From Argopecten irradians (taxonomy: Eukaryota; Mollusca; Bivalvia; Pectinida; Pectinidae), in contig NC_091142.1 in NCBI RefSeq assembly GCF_041381155.1, positions 8,675,340-8,739,339 on the forward strand: a DNA stretch of 64,000 nucleotides, in the 5' to 3' direction. The notes beneath the pieces are model-generated. The model was not told where the DNA came from. It did no database searches and saw only the letters and a program-made list of their open reading frames with translations. The translations under genes and the position numbers were made by a program. Shown one piece after another: positions 1 through 31,504 of the stretch (position 1 is its first letter; each line of letters starts with the position of its first letter).

Positions 1-675
1 ATTAACAGATTTTACATGGTACCAGTACTAAAACAATTAACTTTCTTCATTATTACTCTAATTGGGACAAATTGTGTTAAAATTTCTAAAAGACACAAAA
101 CATCCTATTGCTTACTATAGAGCTAAAAATAAAAAACACAGGTAAAACTCAAATTAACCATGACATTTGCACTAAATTTCTCTGATGGCTATACACTGTA
201 GTCAGGGCTTTATTTCAATATGATTTGGGGCCGAAATTCGGCACCATTCCCCATAACAAAGCCTTATAATTCTTCCAAATTCAAGCCTAAATATCCCAAA
301 ATCAAAGTTTCTTGATAACTTTCCAAAAATATTGCATGAACTTAGTTGAATAAGGATTCAATATTTGTAAATTGGCTTCCAAAAAGTACATTAACTACAC
401 TGGAAATAAAAAATCTTATTTGTTATGATTTGTTTCCTTTTTCATAATTTTCCCCAAATCTTGGTTTTGTCGCACATTTTCCCAAATTCAAAGCCACAGG
501 CCCCATTCCCAAAGCAGTGAGAAAAAAGCTCTGGTAGCAAATGAAAGCCTGTGTTCGAAATTAACGCCTGTACATCTGCATGACCGACATTTTTATAGTC
601 AGACAGACAAATTTTGCTATAAAGCTGGTTCATTTTCCTATATATTTGTATAAATTGTAATATTTAATGTTCCAG
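1..675 (+). other. Intron of thioredoxin reductase gene (upstream part)
   Basis: This AT-rich stretch holds no exon that I can support. It ends in an acceptor AG at 674-675 directly before the first visible coding exon. The N-terminal exon, presumably carrying a start codon and a targeting peptide, must lie upstream of the window. Confidence 0.7.
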
Positions 676-19752
<19,077 letters not shown>

Positions 19753-20451
19753 TCCTTCTGTGACGATCTCTAAAGGTCACCTATCGTAGGTAAATGTGTG
19801 TAGCCTCACAGGATTTAACTTATTTTATAGATGGACGAGTGAATATCGATGAATGGGTGAATGGATGGAGTGATAGAAGTATGTTTTATGTGCCATATGA
19901 AAGGAAAACCACTTTTACTGATGACTATCATGTTTGTTGAAGCGTACAAGAAAAAATTCTATATCATGTGACTTTCTATACAATATAGGACATCACTTGA
20001 TTCACGTTTTATATTACTGTTGAACTTATTCCCATCATAATACGAGATTTCACGTGACCTTGATTATTATTTACCTATGTGATTAAATCGATTTCAGATT
20101 GGTCGACAATTTTGTCATCATATTATTCGTGAAATACAAGTAAATAATAAAGAAATATAATCAACATACCATGTAAGCTGATGCGGAAAGTGTATTGTTT
20201 TCAGTTTTAAGTTTGCAGTGCTTTATGAAATCGCTGTCCATTGTTATCTATTTTTATCAATCTGATGTCGAGATGTTTCGCGCTTCAGATTTCGATATCG
20301 GACTAGTACATTAAGAATGTTCTGTACCAGTACAGCATGATGCAGTATAATCAGACTTTATCAGTGTTTTTATAGTGTACTTTATATTGGTTGTGAATTA
20401 TATCGGAATTGATATATTTATAAATGTGTTTAGAGAGTGAATCGTACAAAA

Positions 20452-20638
20452 ATACTGTAAACCAACTTTCTTTGCCTGCTATTAATTTCGCGATTTCGAT
20501 TTTAAAAAAATGATAGAAATGTCTATCAATGAATATAACGTAGATGTTAATTCGCGGAGATAAACTTTTGCGAATTTCCATACATCACGAAATTCGCGAA
20601 AGTAAATTGCACGCGAAAGAAAGTTGGCTTACAGTATT
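20452..20638. mobile_element. MITE with TACTGTAA.CCAACTTTCTT inverted ends (in the TXNRD 3' UTR)
   Basis: The left end AATACTGTAAACCAACTTTC is inverted at the right as GAAAGTTGGCTTACAGTATT, about 24 bp with one mismatch. The interior is rich in TCGCGAA/TTCGCGA motifs. About 187 bp. It lies between the stop codon and the SECIS element, so it would be transcribed. Confidence 0.8.
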
Positions 20639-20903
20639 ATGTGTGCTATTTCCTTTCGCGATTTTTGCGATGCAAAACAATTCGCGAAAATTTATCTTCA
20701 CGAAATATTACCTACATCTCTATTGATAGGAATTAGCGTTCAACTGTTCAAAAGTTGGTTTAGAGCATACATAATATATAAACAGAATGGACGCATACAA
20801 GTATTGTGTGAGCGATATCTGGGTGAGATTTCAACAACACTTACGATTGGCTACCTTTGGAAACGTCACAGAAACGTGCTATCGTTATTGGAATGTTCAA
20901 TGA

Positions 20904-20978
20904 TCACGTGACTGTAATGATGGTTTGGGTTGTAAAACTGCTGTGACAGTGAACCTAACCGGATGTCGGGCATGGTGA
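20904..20978 (+). promoter_or_regulatory. SECIS element (form 2-like) for TXNRD selenocysteine insertion
   Basis: Basal helix: TCACGTG (20904-20910) pairs with CATGGTGA (20971-20978), with one bulged base. Quartet: ATGA (20917-20920) faces GGAT (20961-20964), giving the tandem G.A core. Helix II: TGGTTTGGGTT (20921-20931) pairs with AACCTAACC plus the first G (20952-20961), with one U.U mismatch and one bulge. The unpaired AAAA at 20934-20937 is followed by a CTG/CAG mini-stem closing the apical loop, as in form 2 SECIS. Position in the 3' UTR and all conserved elements fit. Pairing was done by eye. Confidence 0.85.
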
Positions 20979-21223
20979 CCTTGAATTATTAAAAGTATTT
21001 TTTGACCATTATCTATTGTCTTTCTTGTCATTGATATTAAGAAGTCGTATTCTTGATTATTATACATATTCGTCCGTGGTGTTTGGTTTTAGTCATTCAT
21101 GAAGGAGGAGGACACGTTTTAAAAAGACTGCGTGGTATTTACCTTCAAATATTTTTTTAATTTCAAATATAAAATTCATTCTTTATCGCAACTGCGTTGG
21201 CTATGATAACCATCCTAAACATA

Positions 21224-21236
21224 AATAAACAATAAA
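21224..21236 (+). terminator. Poly(A) signals of the TXNRD transcript
   Basis: Two AATAAA hexamers (21224-21229 and 21231-21236) lie about 250 bp after the SECIS. A transcript ending near 21255 would have a ~1.5 kb 3' UTR that includes the SECIS. Confidence 0.6.
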
Positions 21237-21254
21237 AATGTGATAACAAATTTT

Positions 21255-24200
21255 TGCCAGTTTTTCATCAAGAAACTATAGAGTGCGTCTTTGAACCAAC
21301 TTTATATTTCTCCTAAATATCTATCTACATATGCTCATTAAAATAAATTGTTTTAAGATTGCGCTCTGAGGTAAAAAGTATAACAAAAAAGGCAAAAAAA
21401 AAAAAATGCCAAGGACAAACTTTTCAAATTCGCTCAATTTCTGTATATATTTGATGGCTACCATGGCAGGCAACTAAAGGTGCAAAGTAAGAAAACTTTC
21501 ATTACAACTGAAACAGGGATTTGGGAGGGGACGAAAAAGGGCCCAAACCATATATAGTCATATTTGGGAAATCTGCGAAATATCGACGTCAAGGCCGCGA
21601 AAATGACCAGCTATACGGTATTTCTCGGTGAGCTTTATGTCAGAAAAGTGTAGTATCTTGATAATAATTTTGGCAGATTTAAATTTTTGCGATCTACTTT
21701 TCAGTGTATATATGAGTGAATCATTTTTCAATATTTTGTGGATAGATTGAACGCGATTATAGAAAAATGAAAAAGCGACAATATCATCCACGCGAAGATA
21801 TCCGACAATAATGTATTGGTGGAAATATAGCAGGACTGGCTGACTTGTCACGGTTGTATGCAGGATTAATAGAATCTTACATGGATCTGTCAGGTGGACA
21901 GGGACACCTTGTATACGATTTTGGCATAAATGTGACTAGGATACCACAATCCACATGAAGGAATTTTGTTCATCAACACAAGTCATTCCTACACAAGCAA
22001 TATATCTTTAGATTAATTTGACATGAAAAAAAATCTTGACCAGAAATTGACCTGAAGACATTATGCCTGTGACAGTCAAAATAGGGTTAACATTGAGGTA
22101 TTTCTGTCCCTCTGACACGCCTGTGTTTGGTTATTATTCTCCCACACTTCAAGAAAAACATTTTCATCACGCCATTATCGCAGGAACGCCCTAATGCTCT
22201 AAAATGATGATGTAATATCATTGTCTATAGCGTGGTAGCTGTCTTTTCCCTACCCCGGTAAAATTATCTTTTTCCTAGCAACCGCGAAATAATCTCAACT
22301 ATGGGAGAAATCAAAGGAGATTTTGTGTTGTTAAAATAAAGGCAATGTTAGAAGATTTCAAAAGTAAAAAAGTAAAAGTACAAAAACAGAACGGTGTTGG
22401 TGAAATGTTAGTACAATGCAGTCATATACTGTGCTTACCGAACAATTCTTTCTGCAACTCGTTGTAATGTGATATTTACCTAGACTAAAAGTTCATCGTC
22501 GTCTGATGTAATCGACATTCAGCAAGTCGGCATTCCGTATACACACAAACACTTTGAAGGAATTATTGGGAGGGAAAAAGTTATTTAGGTTAAGCAGCTA
22601 ATTACCTGCATTACTATAGAATTACGTTAGTGGTTGGTGTTGGTCATCGATTTGGCCTTCACTTGTTTGCTATTTGCTATTAATTCTGATTATCGTCAAC
22701 TTTGTCTGTAAGCACTGTTGTGTTTCTGTCAGACTGAGATCGATTAGTTAGAAATCTATCAGTAGATACACCTGCGTTATCTTATAAGTTTATGTTACAA
22801 ATTGGCCAGGGTTCAAACTACCCTTTGTCGTAAAAGCACTTGAGGTTCGAGACCGTGATTGCAGATAACGAAACATGTATTAGGAATCAATCATAAAAAC
22901 AAAACATGTACTGCAGAATGGTGATTTGTTTAAAATGGATCACTAAGGCGAAATAGCGATGAAAACTATCTGAACAAATTCTCGGTGTACGGCTGTAAAA
23001 CAAAAGAAACAATTGTCATCGTTTGGACTTATCAATCATTATCACACCTCGTACGGAAAGGTCTCGAGCTGTTTGGTGCACGTGGAGAACCGTCACGTGC
23101 ACCAAATAAATACACTAAAATCTCGATAATAAGGCTCAAGATCTCGAAAGTAAGTCTTGTATTTCTTTTCAAATGTATCTTGAAAATATGTCGGCTTTAA
23201 AAATAGGCCGCTCTTGAAAGTAAGTATTCCTGATGTTATTTCAAAAATTAGCATACCTTTTCTGATGTTGATTAATAAAATGATCTTATCGGAATATATA
23301 ATCTCGTATTCTAGGCGTATTTTTGACTTTTGTTTACTGTATCGATGTCAAAATTATTGTTGATTTATGAATCAGAAAAATGTATGCATATCTAGCAGGT
23401 TACTGGCCTTTACCAAATGTAACTGGCAGCTCATTAACGTTATATTGAGTGATACATTGTAATATGCAAGAACCTATGGGCCATAGTAAAGTCAATGTCT
23501 CCATAATCTTTATTTCAGTATGCCGTAAAAAACTGCCACGATTTCATTAAGTTTATTTCAAGATTCCGTTAATATTAATAAAATTGATACTATAATTTCT
23601 CCATCCATTGTCACTAGAAAGTCCGTCTGTGGTTGTGACTCGCCATACCACCATCGCCTTAGGTCCACCCCCTGTTGTGACAGGATTACAGCTGACTGTT
23701 TTACTTATGTAGGTTCGGATGAGGCGCTTGACAGCCTGTGTATTAGTATCATACACATATGTTCGCATACCCAGTGTATTACAGCAGGTGGTGAGTAGTA
23801 ATATTTACTTTGGTGTTTTTTTATTCTTATAAACCATATCACAGCCAGGCTTCAATATATAAGGGATGTTAATATGGGCAAATTACATTTTATTTACCTA
23901 TCATTTTCCTTGTTCGATTTACTGTATGTTTTGAAAATTTCATTGGTGTTGATAAACACCAAGTTATACACCTTCATCAATGCTTTCCGTGGGCCAATCT
24001 GTGTTATTACATGCATACTTTCGCCTTGATACCAGTTTTATTATCGAATTAGAATGACACGAAGGTTAACTAAATGTACCCATTAAAGATATGCTTCAGG
24101 ATTAAAAAAAAATGCTTTGAAGCATTGTATAAATAAATAACATTATAGAATCTTTTTGAAAGTGTTCAATCTGAAATGAAGTAGAAATTAATCAGCCCCC

Positions 24201-24300
24201 AAGGTCTAGGTTTGTCATTTAGTGACAATACGTTCATTATCAGCCACGTCCTGTTTTAAAAACCCACGACGCCAGTTTATATTCCGTAACGCGTCTATTG
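21255..24300. other. Intergenic region, no gene supported
   Basis: AT-rich sequence. At 21575-21850 there is a degenerate repeat with GCGAAAATGACCAGCTATAC and related CGCGAA motifs, like those at 4.2, 30.3 and 41.3 kb. A 71-residue open frame on the - strand (23553-23768) has fairly balanced codons but no recognisable motif and no convincing splice sites, so it is not called. Nothing else stands out except the hairpin at 23072. Confidence 0.5.
23072..23106. repeat. Perfect 13-bp inverted repeat carrying two CACGTG E-boxes
   Basis: TTTGGTGCACGTG, a 9-base spacer (GAGAACCGT), then CACGTGCACCAAA. The arms are perfectly complementary. It could be a dimeric bHLH-factor site or a transcribed hairpin, or the remnant of a palindromic element. 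Confidence 0.7.
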
Positions 24301-24496
24301 TAAACTGAAACTCGTGTTTACTTTTTGAATTGTACTTTTCCGGATTATTAAGCCGACTGGCCATTATACAGTGAGCACATGGTGTTCGCACTAAATCAGG
24401 TTTGTTTCCTTCAATGATAAAGTGAAATTCGTGGACACTGACTAGATGTGTGTAGTGTGACTATTCTGGGATCATACTTATATACAGTAGCACGAG
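24300..24496 (+). other. Possible first (non-coding) exon of the membrane-protein gene
   Basis: CAGTAGCACGAG at 24485-24496 is followed by GTAAGTAT, a consensus donor. There is no convincing acceptor nearby and no long open frame, so a first exon is conceivable. The start is arbitrary. Joining it to 31163 and 36092 is an inference with no transcript support. Confidence 0.25.
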
Positions 24497-24714
24497 GTAA
24501 GTATAAAATAACGCTTTTAAACTTTTTATCGGTGAATTCAGGAGAATATTATTCAAACTAGCAAGATAGCGTGTACCAGCACACGTGGTTTTAATTTGTA
24601 TGTGACTTTATGTACATGGGAATACGACCTACATGTATGGTGTTTGACTTAGTGCAGTTTGTGTGTAGGACTCGATACTGAAGCGGTTGTACATATAGTG
24701 ATATGGTTTCTAAA

Positions 24715-24835
24715 AATGAATCATTAAGAAATCTAAATGAATCTTAAGAAAACTTAATGAATAGTAAGAAATCTAAAATAATCTTAAGAAATCTAAATAA
24801 ATCATAAGAAATCTAAATGTATCCTAAGAAAAATC
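24715..24835 (+). repeat. ~18-bp tandem repeat
   Basis: About six imperfect units of AAGAAATCTAAATGAATC. Confidence 0.75.
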
Positions 24836-26284
24836 TGTGCATTCTGTTATTGACTTTATACACGAGACACATCAACAGTATCCCCTCCAGTGACTGTGTG
24901 AAGTTTTAAAGTAATGATTTCATGGTAATAATGCAGACTTATAATTGTTGTAAAGTGTTTGTAAATTATCGTGGAATCAAGGAAACAAGTGACGACTTTA
25001 TTATGGTGACCTACTTCGACAGTGTGGCAGAAATTTGAGCTGGTTTGTTGTATAAATTGTCCGCCTTCGTGAACATGAACAGTCATACCCCAGTAGGGGT
25101 GGTTTAGGGTGGACAAGTAGACGCGTAAAAATTCACAATACTATGAATGTTTTATCATTATAAAGAGGCATGTTCGGACTTTTTATGATAAACGAGGTTT
25201 ATTTTCTAATAAAATGCCAAAACGTCAAACAGATCGTAATACTAAATCAATAGTATTGAAATGATGACAATACACTCAGGTGACTGTATAAACTCTTAAG
25301 TCGGATTAGGAGCGCGATTACGCCAGCTTAACTCTCAAAGGATTATTTTAATTATACACAGTTACAGATATAAGTATAGTTAACGGTTACTCTGTCAATA
25401 GAACGTAATCGGTATATAACATAATCATCTCTCCCACTTAATCTCTTCCTTAATCTGTGTGCTATCTACTGCAGTGGGAAGACGAAATAAAATTGTTTAA
25501 TTTAAAGTTGCCACTTCTCATTTAGGCCCCTACTTCAATTAATCGGGACATTTTTTTCGATGAATGCATGATCGATTTCAGTGAATTTCTGAATAAACCT
25601 TTTTAATTATACAGATAAGCCGACATGAACGCAGTCTAAAAAGACCTGCATGACAAAAAGTCACTTCACCATCAACTTATTAATTGGATTATATATATAT
25701 ATATTCTATGATATTATGCAGTCAATACAAACGCGGAAGATTAATGTCGATGACAGTTCCGTAGAGGTTACGTAAGAGAGACGTCCTTATTTTGCAGGAA
25801 ATACATGTATATACTTACAAGTAACATGTATCAAATATATGTACATATAGTCAAAAAGGTTTAAATCCAAATCGAGCGAACAGATATAAAAAAAAAAAAT
25901 ACAAAAAGACATCATTTTTTGGGAGCGCTTTCCTTAGGACAATAATTTATTTTAATTGTATATGTATATTATAACCTATATTTCAAGATGTTAAAAACAA
26001 AATTAAAATAAGCTATCAAATGATTTAAACGTCTTTAAAATGACTACAAGTGACCTCAGATAATGTTCGCTAAGAACAATGTTGGCGACGCAGTTCGTAT
26101 CGTGTAAGGGATATAAGTTATATTACATACTATTACAATCGCCATGTCTTTAGTAATAAAACGAAACTGATAGTTATCATTTAGTGTTCAATATACTGTT
26201 GATCTTACTGCGATCAAACCACAAGTTTTAGACACTGGAAGTGGTGATCACGTATAACTGTTTAGCTGTTAGATGTTTAAGGAT

Positions 26285-26590
26285 TGGTAGCTTGTTACAG
26301 AGTTTAAGATAGGTTGTACAGAGATAGTGATTGGAAGATTGTAACAGAGTTTGTTTTTAGAAATTGTAACAGTTTGTGATTGGTAGATTGTTACAGAGTT
26401 TTTGATTTGTAGAATGTAACAGAGTTTGTTATTGGTAGATTATTAAAGAGTTTGTGATTGGTAGATTATTAAAGAGTTTGTGATTGGTAGATTATTAAAG
26501 AGTTTGTGATTGGTAGACTGTTACAGAGTTTCTAATTGGTAGATTATTACAGTGTTTGTGATTGGTAGATTGTCAAAGAGTTCGGGAATG
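26285..26590 (+). repeat. ~27-bp tandem repeat
   Basis: About eleven units of GTGATTGGTAGATTATTAAA plus GAGTTT, more diverged at both ends. Confidence 0.85.
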
Positions 26591-27221
26591 GAAACTAAGT
26601 GTATCATCTGTAATTTTGTTAAGAGTTAAAATACTTTAATACAAAATTGTAAATTTACATGCATTTGGGTTTATAACTGTCCATTTCCATTTGTGTAGCC
26701 AAAAAGGCCAACAATAGAAAATGAGGAACGTTTGATTTTTATGGCCCTCATGTGTGCATTCATAAAACATTTAAAAATAAGATAGTCACAACATCATTTA
26801 AAATTACACGAAATTTAGAGAAGGGCCCGATTTTTTGTTTGTGGACAAAATAAAGTGAAAAAATGAACATATTTGAGAACAGATCTTTTGTGGAAAAGAT
26901 GTATCTAGTGATGATGAATAGGCGAGCTAAAGGTCCCGATGAACGGTTGATTTTTAATTAGTTATATTAATTGTTGTTGTTGTATTTCCTTTACTTCTAC
27001 ATTTCGTATCAAGGGAACTCAGGAATAGATTTTTCATGACTGTATTGTACACAGGGTTGGGCTGACCTCCTCGGAGACTTAAGTAGTGGGGCTTTTTGGT
27101 CATATTGCTATGAACGACTTAATGACGAAAGTTATGGGAAGAAATCACTCGTATTTTCTATGTAATGTAGTTATGGATCGGGGATTCAGAAATGCACAAA
27201 AGGTTTTGCTGATAAGCCACA

Positions 27222-27475
27222 TTAGTGGTTCTTAAATGAAACTAACCTAAAATGTAGTTAACCAGGTGAGCGATGCAGGCTCTCTGGAAAAAATAGATCA
27301 CCGTGACCTACTTTTTATGTCATCTGACACGACGAGTTAGGTTATCTAATAAGTCAAATGAGTGTTTCTTAAAGGAATTAACTTAAAATTCAGTTAAGCA
27401 GGTAGGAGATAATGCCGTCTGGTAAAATTAGCTCACTGTGACCTACTTGTCATCTGACACGACGAGTTAGGTTAG
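27222..27475 (+). repeat. Direct duplication of ~130 bp
   Basis: Two copies run from GTG(G/T)TTCTTAAA through AGCAGGT, ATCTGACACGACGAGTTAGG and TT. They are diverged by substitutions and small gaps. Confidence 0.8.
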
Positions 27476-29289
27476 CTTTAGCCATCTTGCTTAGTCCGAC
27501 GCCGTCTATCCCTGAAGTTCCCTTCACTACCAGATGTCAAGGTATTGATCTGTCTATTGTCACAATGTCTGGGAAATTTCTACGAGTTGTTCATCTAAAT
27601 AAGCATAGGGTCTCTCTCTCTCTTGGCCTGCTTCAATTACCTCTGGTACGAGATTACATGGTAGTTTAAAACATGGAAATAACTACACACACGACAAATA
27701 GTAATTGCATATGTAAAGCTAACGCGGGACGTAGTTGCAATGTGTAAACAGCATGTTATAGTTTGAAGTTATTTGACCTTGGCGTTTGTAAACAACCGAC
27801 TAACCTACATATATTGTATCGGCTTTCACGTTATTTGTCTTAGTTATACAAATAGTAATAGTATACAAAATTTATATGTTTTAAACTAGCATGTTTTTAT
27901 ACAAAATCACTGAACATACAAAGAATTTTTATCGGCCAGTCATCCAGTCCAATTCTAGTTTGTTTGTTTGGGAGTTTATAGGATGTCGAGAGAAATATTC
28001 TAGAAAATAAATCCGTTGCGAAAATTTGATGTTTGATTTTATCGTATCAAAAGACAAAGAAAACAATTAATAGCTATAAAATCCCCACTTCTTCTTATTT
28101 CCGGAAACATCTGTGGTATTTTATTAAGACCGATCTTGAAATATGTTATTCATTTCGTATATATTTGATCTAACGTTATTACTAAGATTTTAATGATTTT
28201 TATGTTAACATTGAAGTTTAACTGCATTCTGTATACCTCAAATGATGTTAGCATACGATCGTGCGACATTAGCTGCAATATTGTAGCTCTAAAAACTTTT
28301 AGACAGAAAATTGTGTCGTCTTTATATAAATCATTATTAAAAAGTTTGCAAGCATTTTATCGTAGTTGTTTTATATCGCTTACCTACATGTACTAGGCAA
28401 TAAGACTAAACTGTAAAAAATATCAAATTCTCGGCAAGACATTAATTTTTACATATACATATGAAGGCCTTTCTAAAGAGAATTTATACGGCAAAGTCTA
28501 CAAATTATGAATTTAACTTCTCGTAAGCAGTACGGTAGATATATCATGAATAATTTTATGTTATAAATGCTACATCAGATATTTTGTGAACATTGGTTAA
28601 TATTTTAATTCAGTATTATTTAATTGTGATTTCCGCAAACTTTCGTATTCCGTCTGTTTCAGTTAATTACTATATATATAACATATGGCTAATTGTATTT
28701 TATTCATTGTGTTTTTATAACTCATCTATCCTTTGAAGTTAATTATCCAAACTGGTCTTACAAGTACTATGACACTTCCGACTCGGACAATAGATAAGCT
28801 AATTATCTCACCTGTCCAAGTACCGACCATCCATCAAAAGAGTCAATAGAGTCATATACATGTCAGGTGTCATCCATTGTATCAATTGTACATTTAATTC
28901 CATGTCTCATATTTTGTAATCAGTTAGGATCTGGAGCTCAGTCTCTACGGGTCGATTTTTCGGACACTCCGGAAATCGCCTTCCGGCTCATAGAAAAGTG
29001 ATTTAATAAATTCGTATTTGGACAAATATTCAACGTCTTTGGATTTTATACCGTGACAAGAAAAATATTACAACGACTCTACTCACTGGAAATTGCGTTG
29101 TGATAGATATTTAGAATGGTAGTTATGTTTTTTTTGGACAAAATAATGTGTAAATGCTTGTATACACATAAAATAATCGGACACCTACAAAAAGTATAGA
29201 AAACTGTGCCCCAGTGATTTTCGGAGCCACTGATCCACTAGGACACATAGGGACCAATTCGTACCCGGCCGAAAGGTATAGAAGGCCGG

Positions 29290-29935
29290 ATACGTATATT
29301 CGTTCTACACTCGTACTTACTCGTAGTGCACTCGTGTTTTACTCGTAGTGCACTGGTACTTATTCGTAGTGCAAACGTGTTTTACTCGTAGTGCACTCGT
29401 ACTTTAATCGTAGTACACTCGTACTTAATCGTAGTGCACTCGTGTTTTACTTGTTGTGCACTCGTACTTTATCGTAGTGCACTCGTGTTTTACTCGTAGT
29501 GCACTCGTACTTTAATCGTAGTATACTCTGTTTTACTCGTAGTGCACTCGTACTTAATAGTAGCGCACTCGTGTTTTACTCGTTGTGCACTCGTACTTAA
29601 TCGTAGTACACTCGTGTTACACTCGTGTTTTACTCGTAGTGCACTCGTACTTAATCGTAGTGCACTCGTGTTTTACTCGTAGTACACTCGTGTTTTACTC
29701 GTAGTACACTCGTACTTAATCGTAGCGCACTCGTGTCGTTGCACTACTCGTAGTGCACTCGTACTTAATCGTAGCGCACTCGTGTTTTACTCATAGTGCA
29801 CTCGTACTTAATCGTAGCGCACTCGTGTTTTACTCGTTGTGCACTCGTACTTACTCGTAGTACACTCGTGTTTTACTCGTAGTGCACTCGTACTTACTCG
29901 TTGTGCACTCGTACTTACTGATAGTGTTATTGTAT
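29290..29935 (+). repeat. ~43-bp dimeric minisatellite (ACTCGTAGTGC)
   Basis: Alternating half-units ACTCGTGTTTTACTCGTAGT and ACTCGTACTTAATCGTAGTG form ~43 bp dimers, about 15 of them. The unit contains short CGTAGTGCACTCG partial palindromes. Confidence 0.92.
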
Positions 29936-31162
29936 TTAACCCGTAATGTATTCATGTGCTCGCTTGTGCCATACTGTACCAACCGAAGTCAGGTCTGAAA
30001 AGCTTGTAATTTTCTAAATCCTTTCTATATCGATTCGACTTTTTATCAACCCAATGTGCTTGCTTCAGTAACATCTTATTCTAAATGTCAGGGACGAAAA
30101 ATAAGAGGCTGTAATCAGTCTCAATGCAAGGAAGACATTATACAACCTAAATGTCGTATAACCATGGTCAACATTTTCGGGAATCGGTCCTGAACTAGAA
30201 CACCAAACACCCAATCACCCACTCAAATTCCGCCTAATTTATTGATATTTATTTATTGATAATTCACGGACAAATATTTTGCGATCATAGCAATCACTCG
30301 CAAAATTGCGAAAATGTCATCCCTGCGAGAATAACTGGCTATACGGTATTCATCCAATTGACATCCCATATATTACCGCCGTGTCATGCATGATAAGTCA
30401 TTATTCAGGACGTTCCATTCAATGACAGATACAGCTTGCTGTTTGAGGTTTTTGGACGTTGTCACAAATTAAGTCAGTTAATGGAGATATGTACAACGTC
30501 ACAATGTCACAATAACATTTACTCATCTATAATAAGTCCTGTTAATACTAAAACTTGCGTTGAAAAGTTATATGTAAATCGTTATTCTAGCAAAATACAC
30601 TAGCGCCAGTTATATAATCAAGTTCAACACGAACGGATTAAAGTTTCGCGTGGTTTGTAAATTTCTTTAACCATATATACAGTTTCGCAGTTTTTTTATT
30701 CTTTTCTTCATCGGTATGAAAGGAACGATATTAGATTCTTGTATCTGATTCTTTGGAATTCTCTAAAGGAGCATTAAGATTGAGCCTGTTGTCCTCGTGA
30801 ACTCACCTGAAATATCTTACAAAAAGGTTGCTTTCAGGTTAGAAAAACACATACAGAGTTTCCCATATAAAATGCTGTTTATTTACGGTTGAACACCCAT
30901 TTTTATCCCGATTCGGTCGACCGGTTCACGACAGTCATTATAACACTGCTATAATCACCTTGTGTAAGAAACACCTTTCAAGGAGAACTATTTATAGCCA
31001 AGTGTCGGATGATCCATGCGACGTTTTCCATGGTGTTCCCAGGAGACGGTGGATGTGTAATCTGATGTGGTATTGCAGTAATTGTTTCATCGCACTAGTG
31101 TGATTAACCAGTGATTTGTGTTCTGATTTGCCCAAATCAATAAGGTTGTGTTTTTGTTTCAG

Positions 31163-31234
31163 CACACACTGCTCGCTGTACCTGTACTGATGATCAAGGA
31201 CAAAGCCGGTCTAGATCTGTAACATGAAACTGAG
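31163..31234 (+). other. Candidate 5' UTR exon of the membrane-protein gene
   Basis: A strong acceptor (TTTTTGTTTCAG) and a donor (CTGAG then GTAAAC) bound 72 nt. Spliced to the acceptor before 36092, its ATGAAACTGAG would open an eight-codon upstream frame that ends at the junction-proximal TGA. Support is splice signals only. Confidence 0.4.
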
Positions 31235-31504
31235 GTAAACTTTTCTGTTATTGCGCTCGGATTCTTTTTTATAATATGATTGATATCAGAAATTTTTCAT
31301 ATGGAAAATAATAGTAAATTGATGTCTCGTTATTCTTCTACATTTCGTAGATGTGTTTCTTTAAGAAATACCCTTAACACTGGCGAGGGAAAACTAAGCA
31401 TCACAATTTGGAAGACATTTACCTGTGTCCCATGTAAGAGTGGCCATTTTAATCCAGTAAATACCTGTATTCCATTACCCATCAATGTCGCTGTTTTCTT
31501 GTAA

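Larger units (their letters stand above)
24497..31162 (+). other. Long non-coding stretch (possible intron), no gene supported
   Basis: AT-rich sequence with a handful of small tandem repeats, listed separately. A relative of the GCGAAAATGTCATCCCTGCG repeat ending TGGCTATACGGTAT lies at about 30275-30345. No coding exon with conserved content was seen. Confidence 0.4.

Noticed and set aside
23553-23768. - strand 71-residue frame (QAVKRLIRTYISKTVSCNP) as a conserved exon
   Set aside because: It looks less random than its surroundings, but I know no family it matches and it has no clear splice partners. Could be a gene relic; not supportable.
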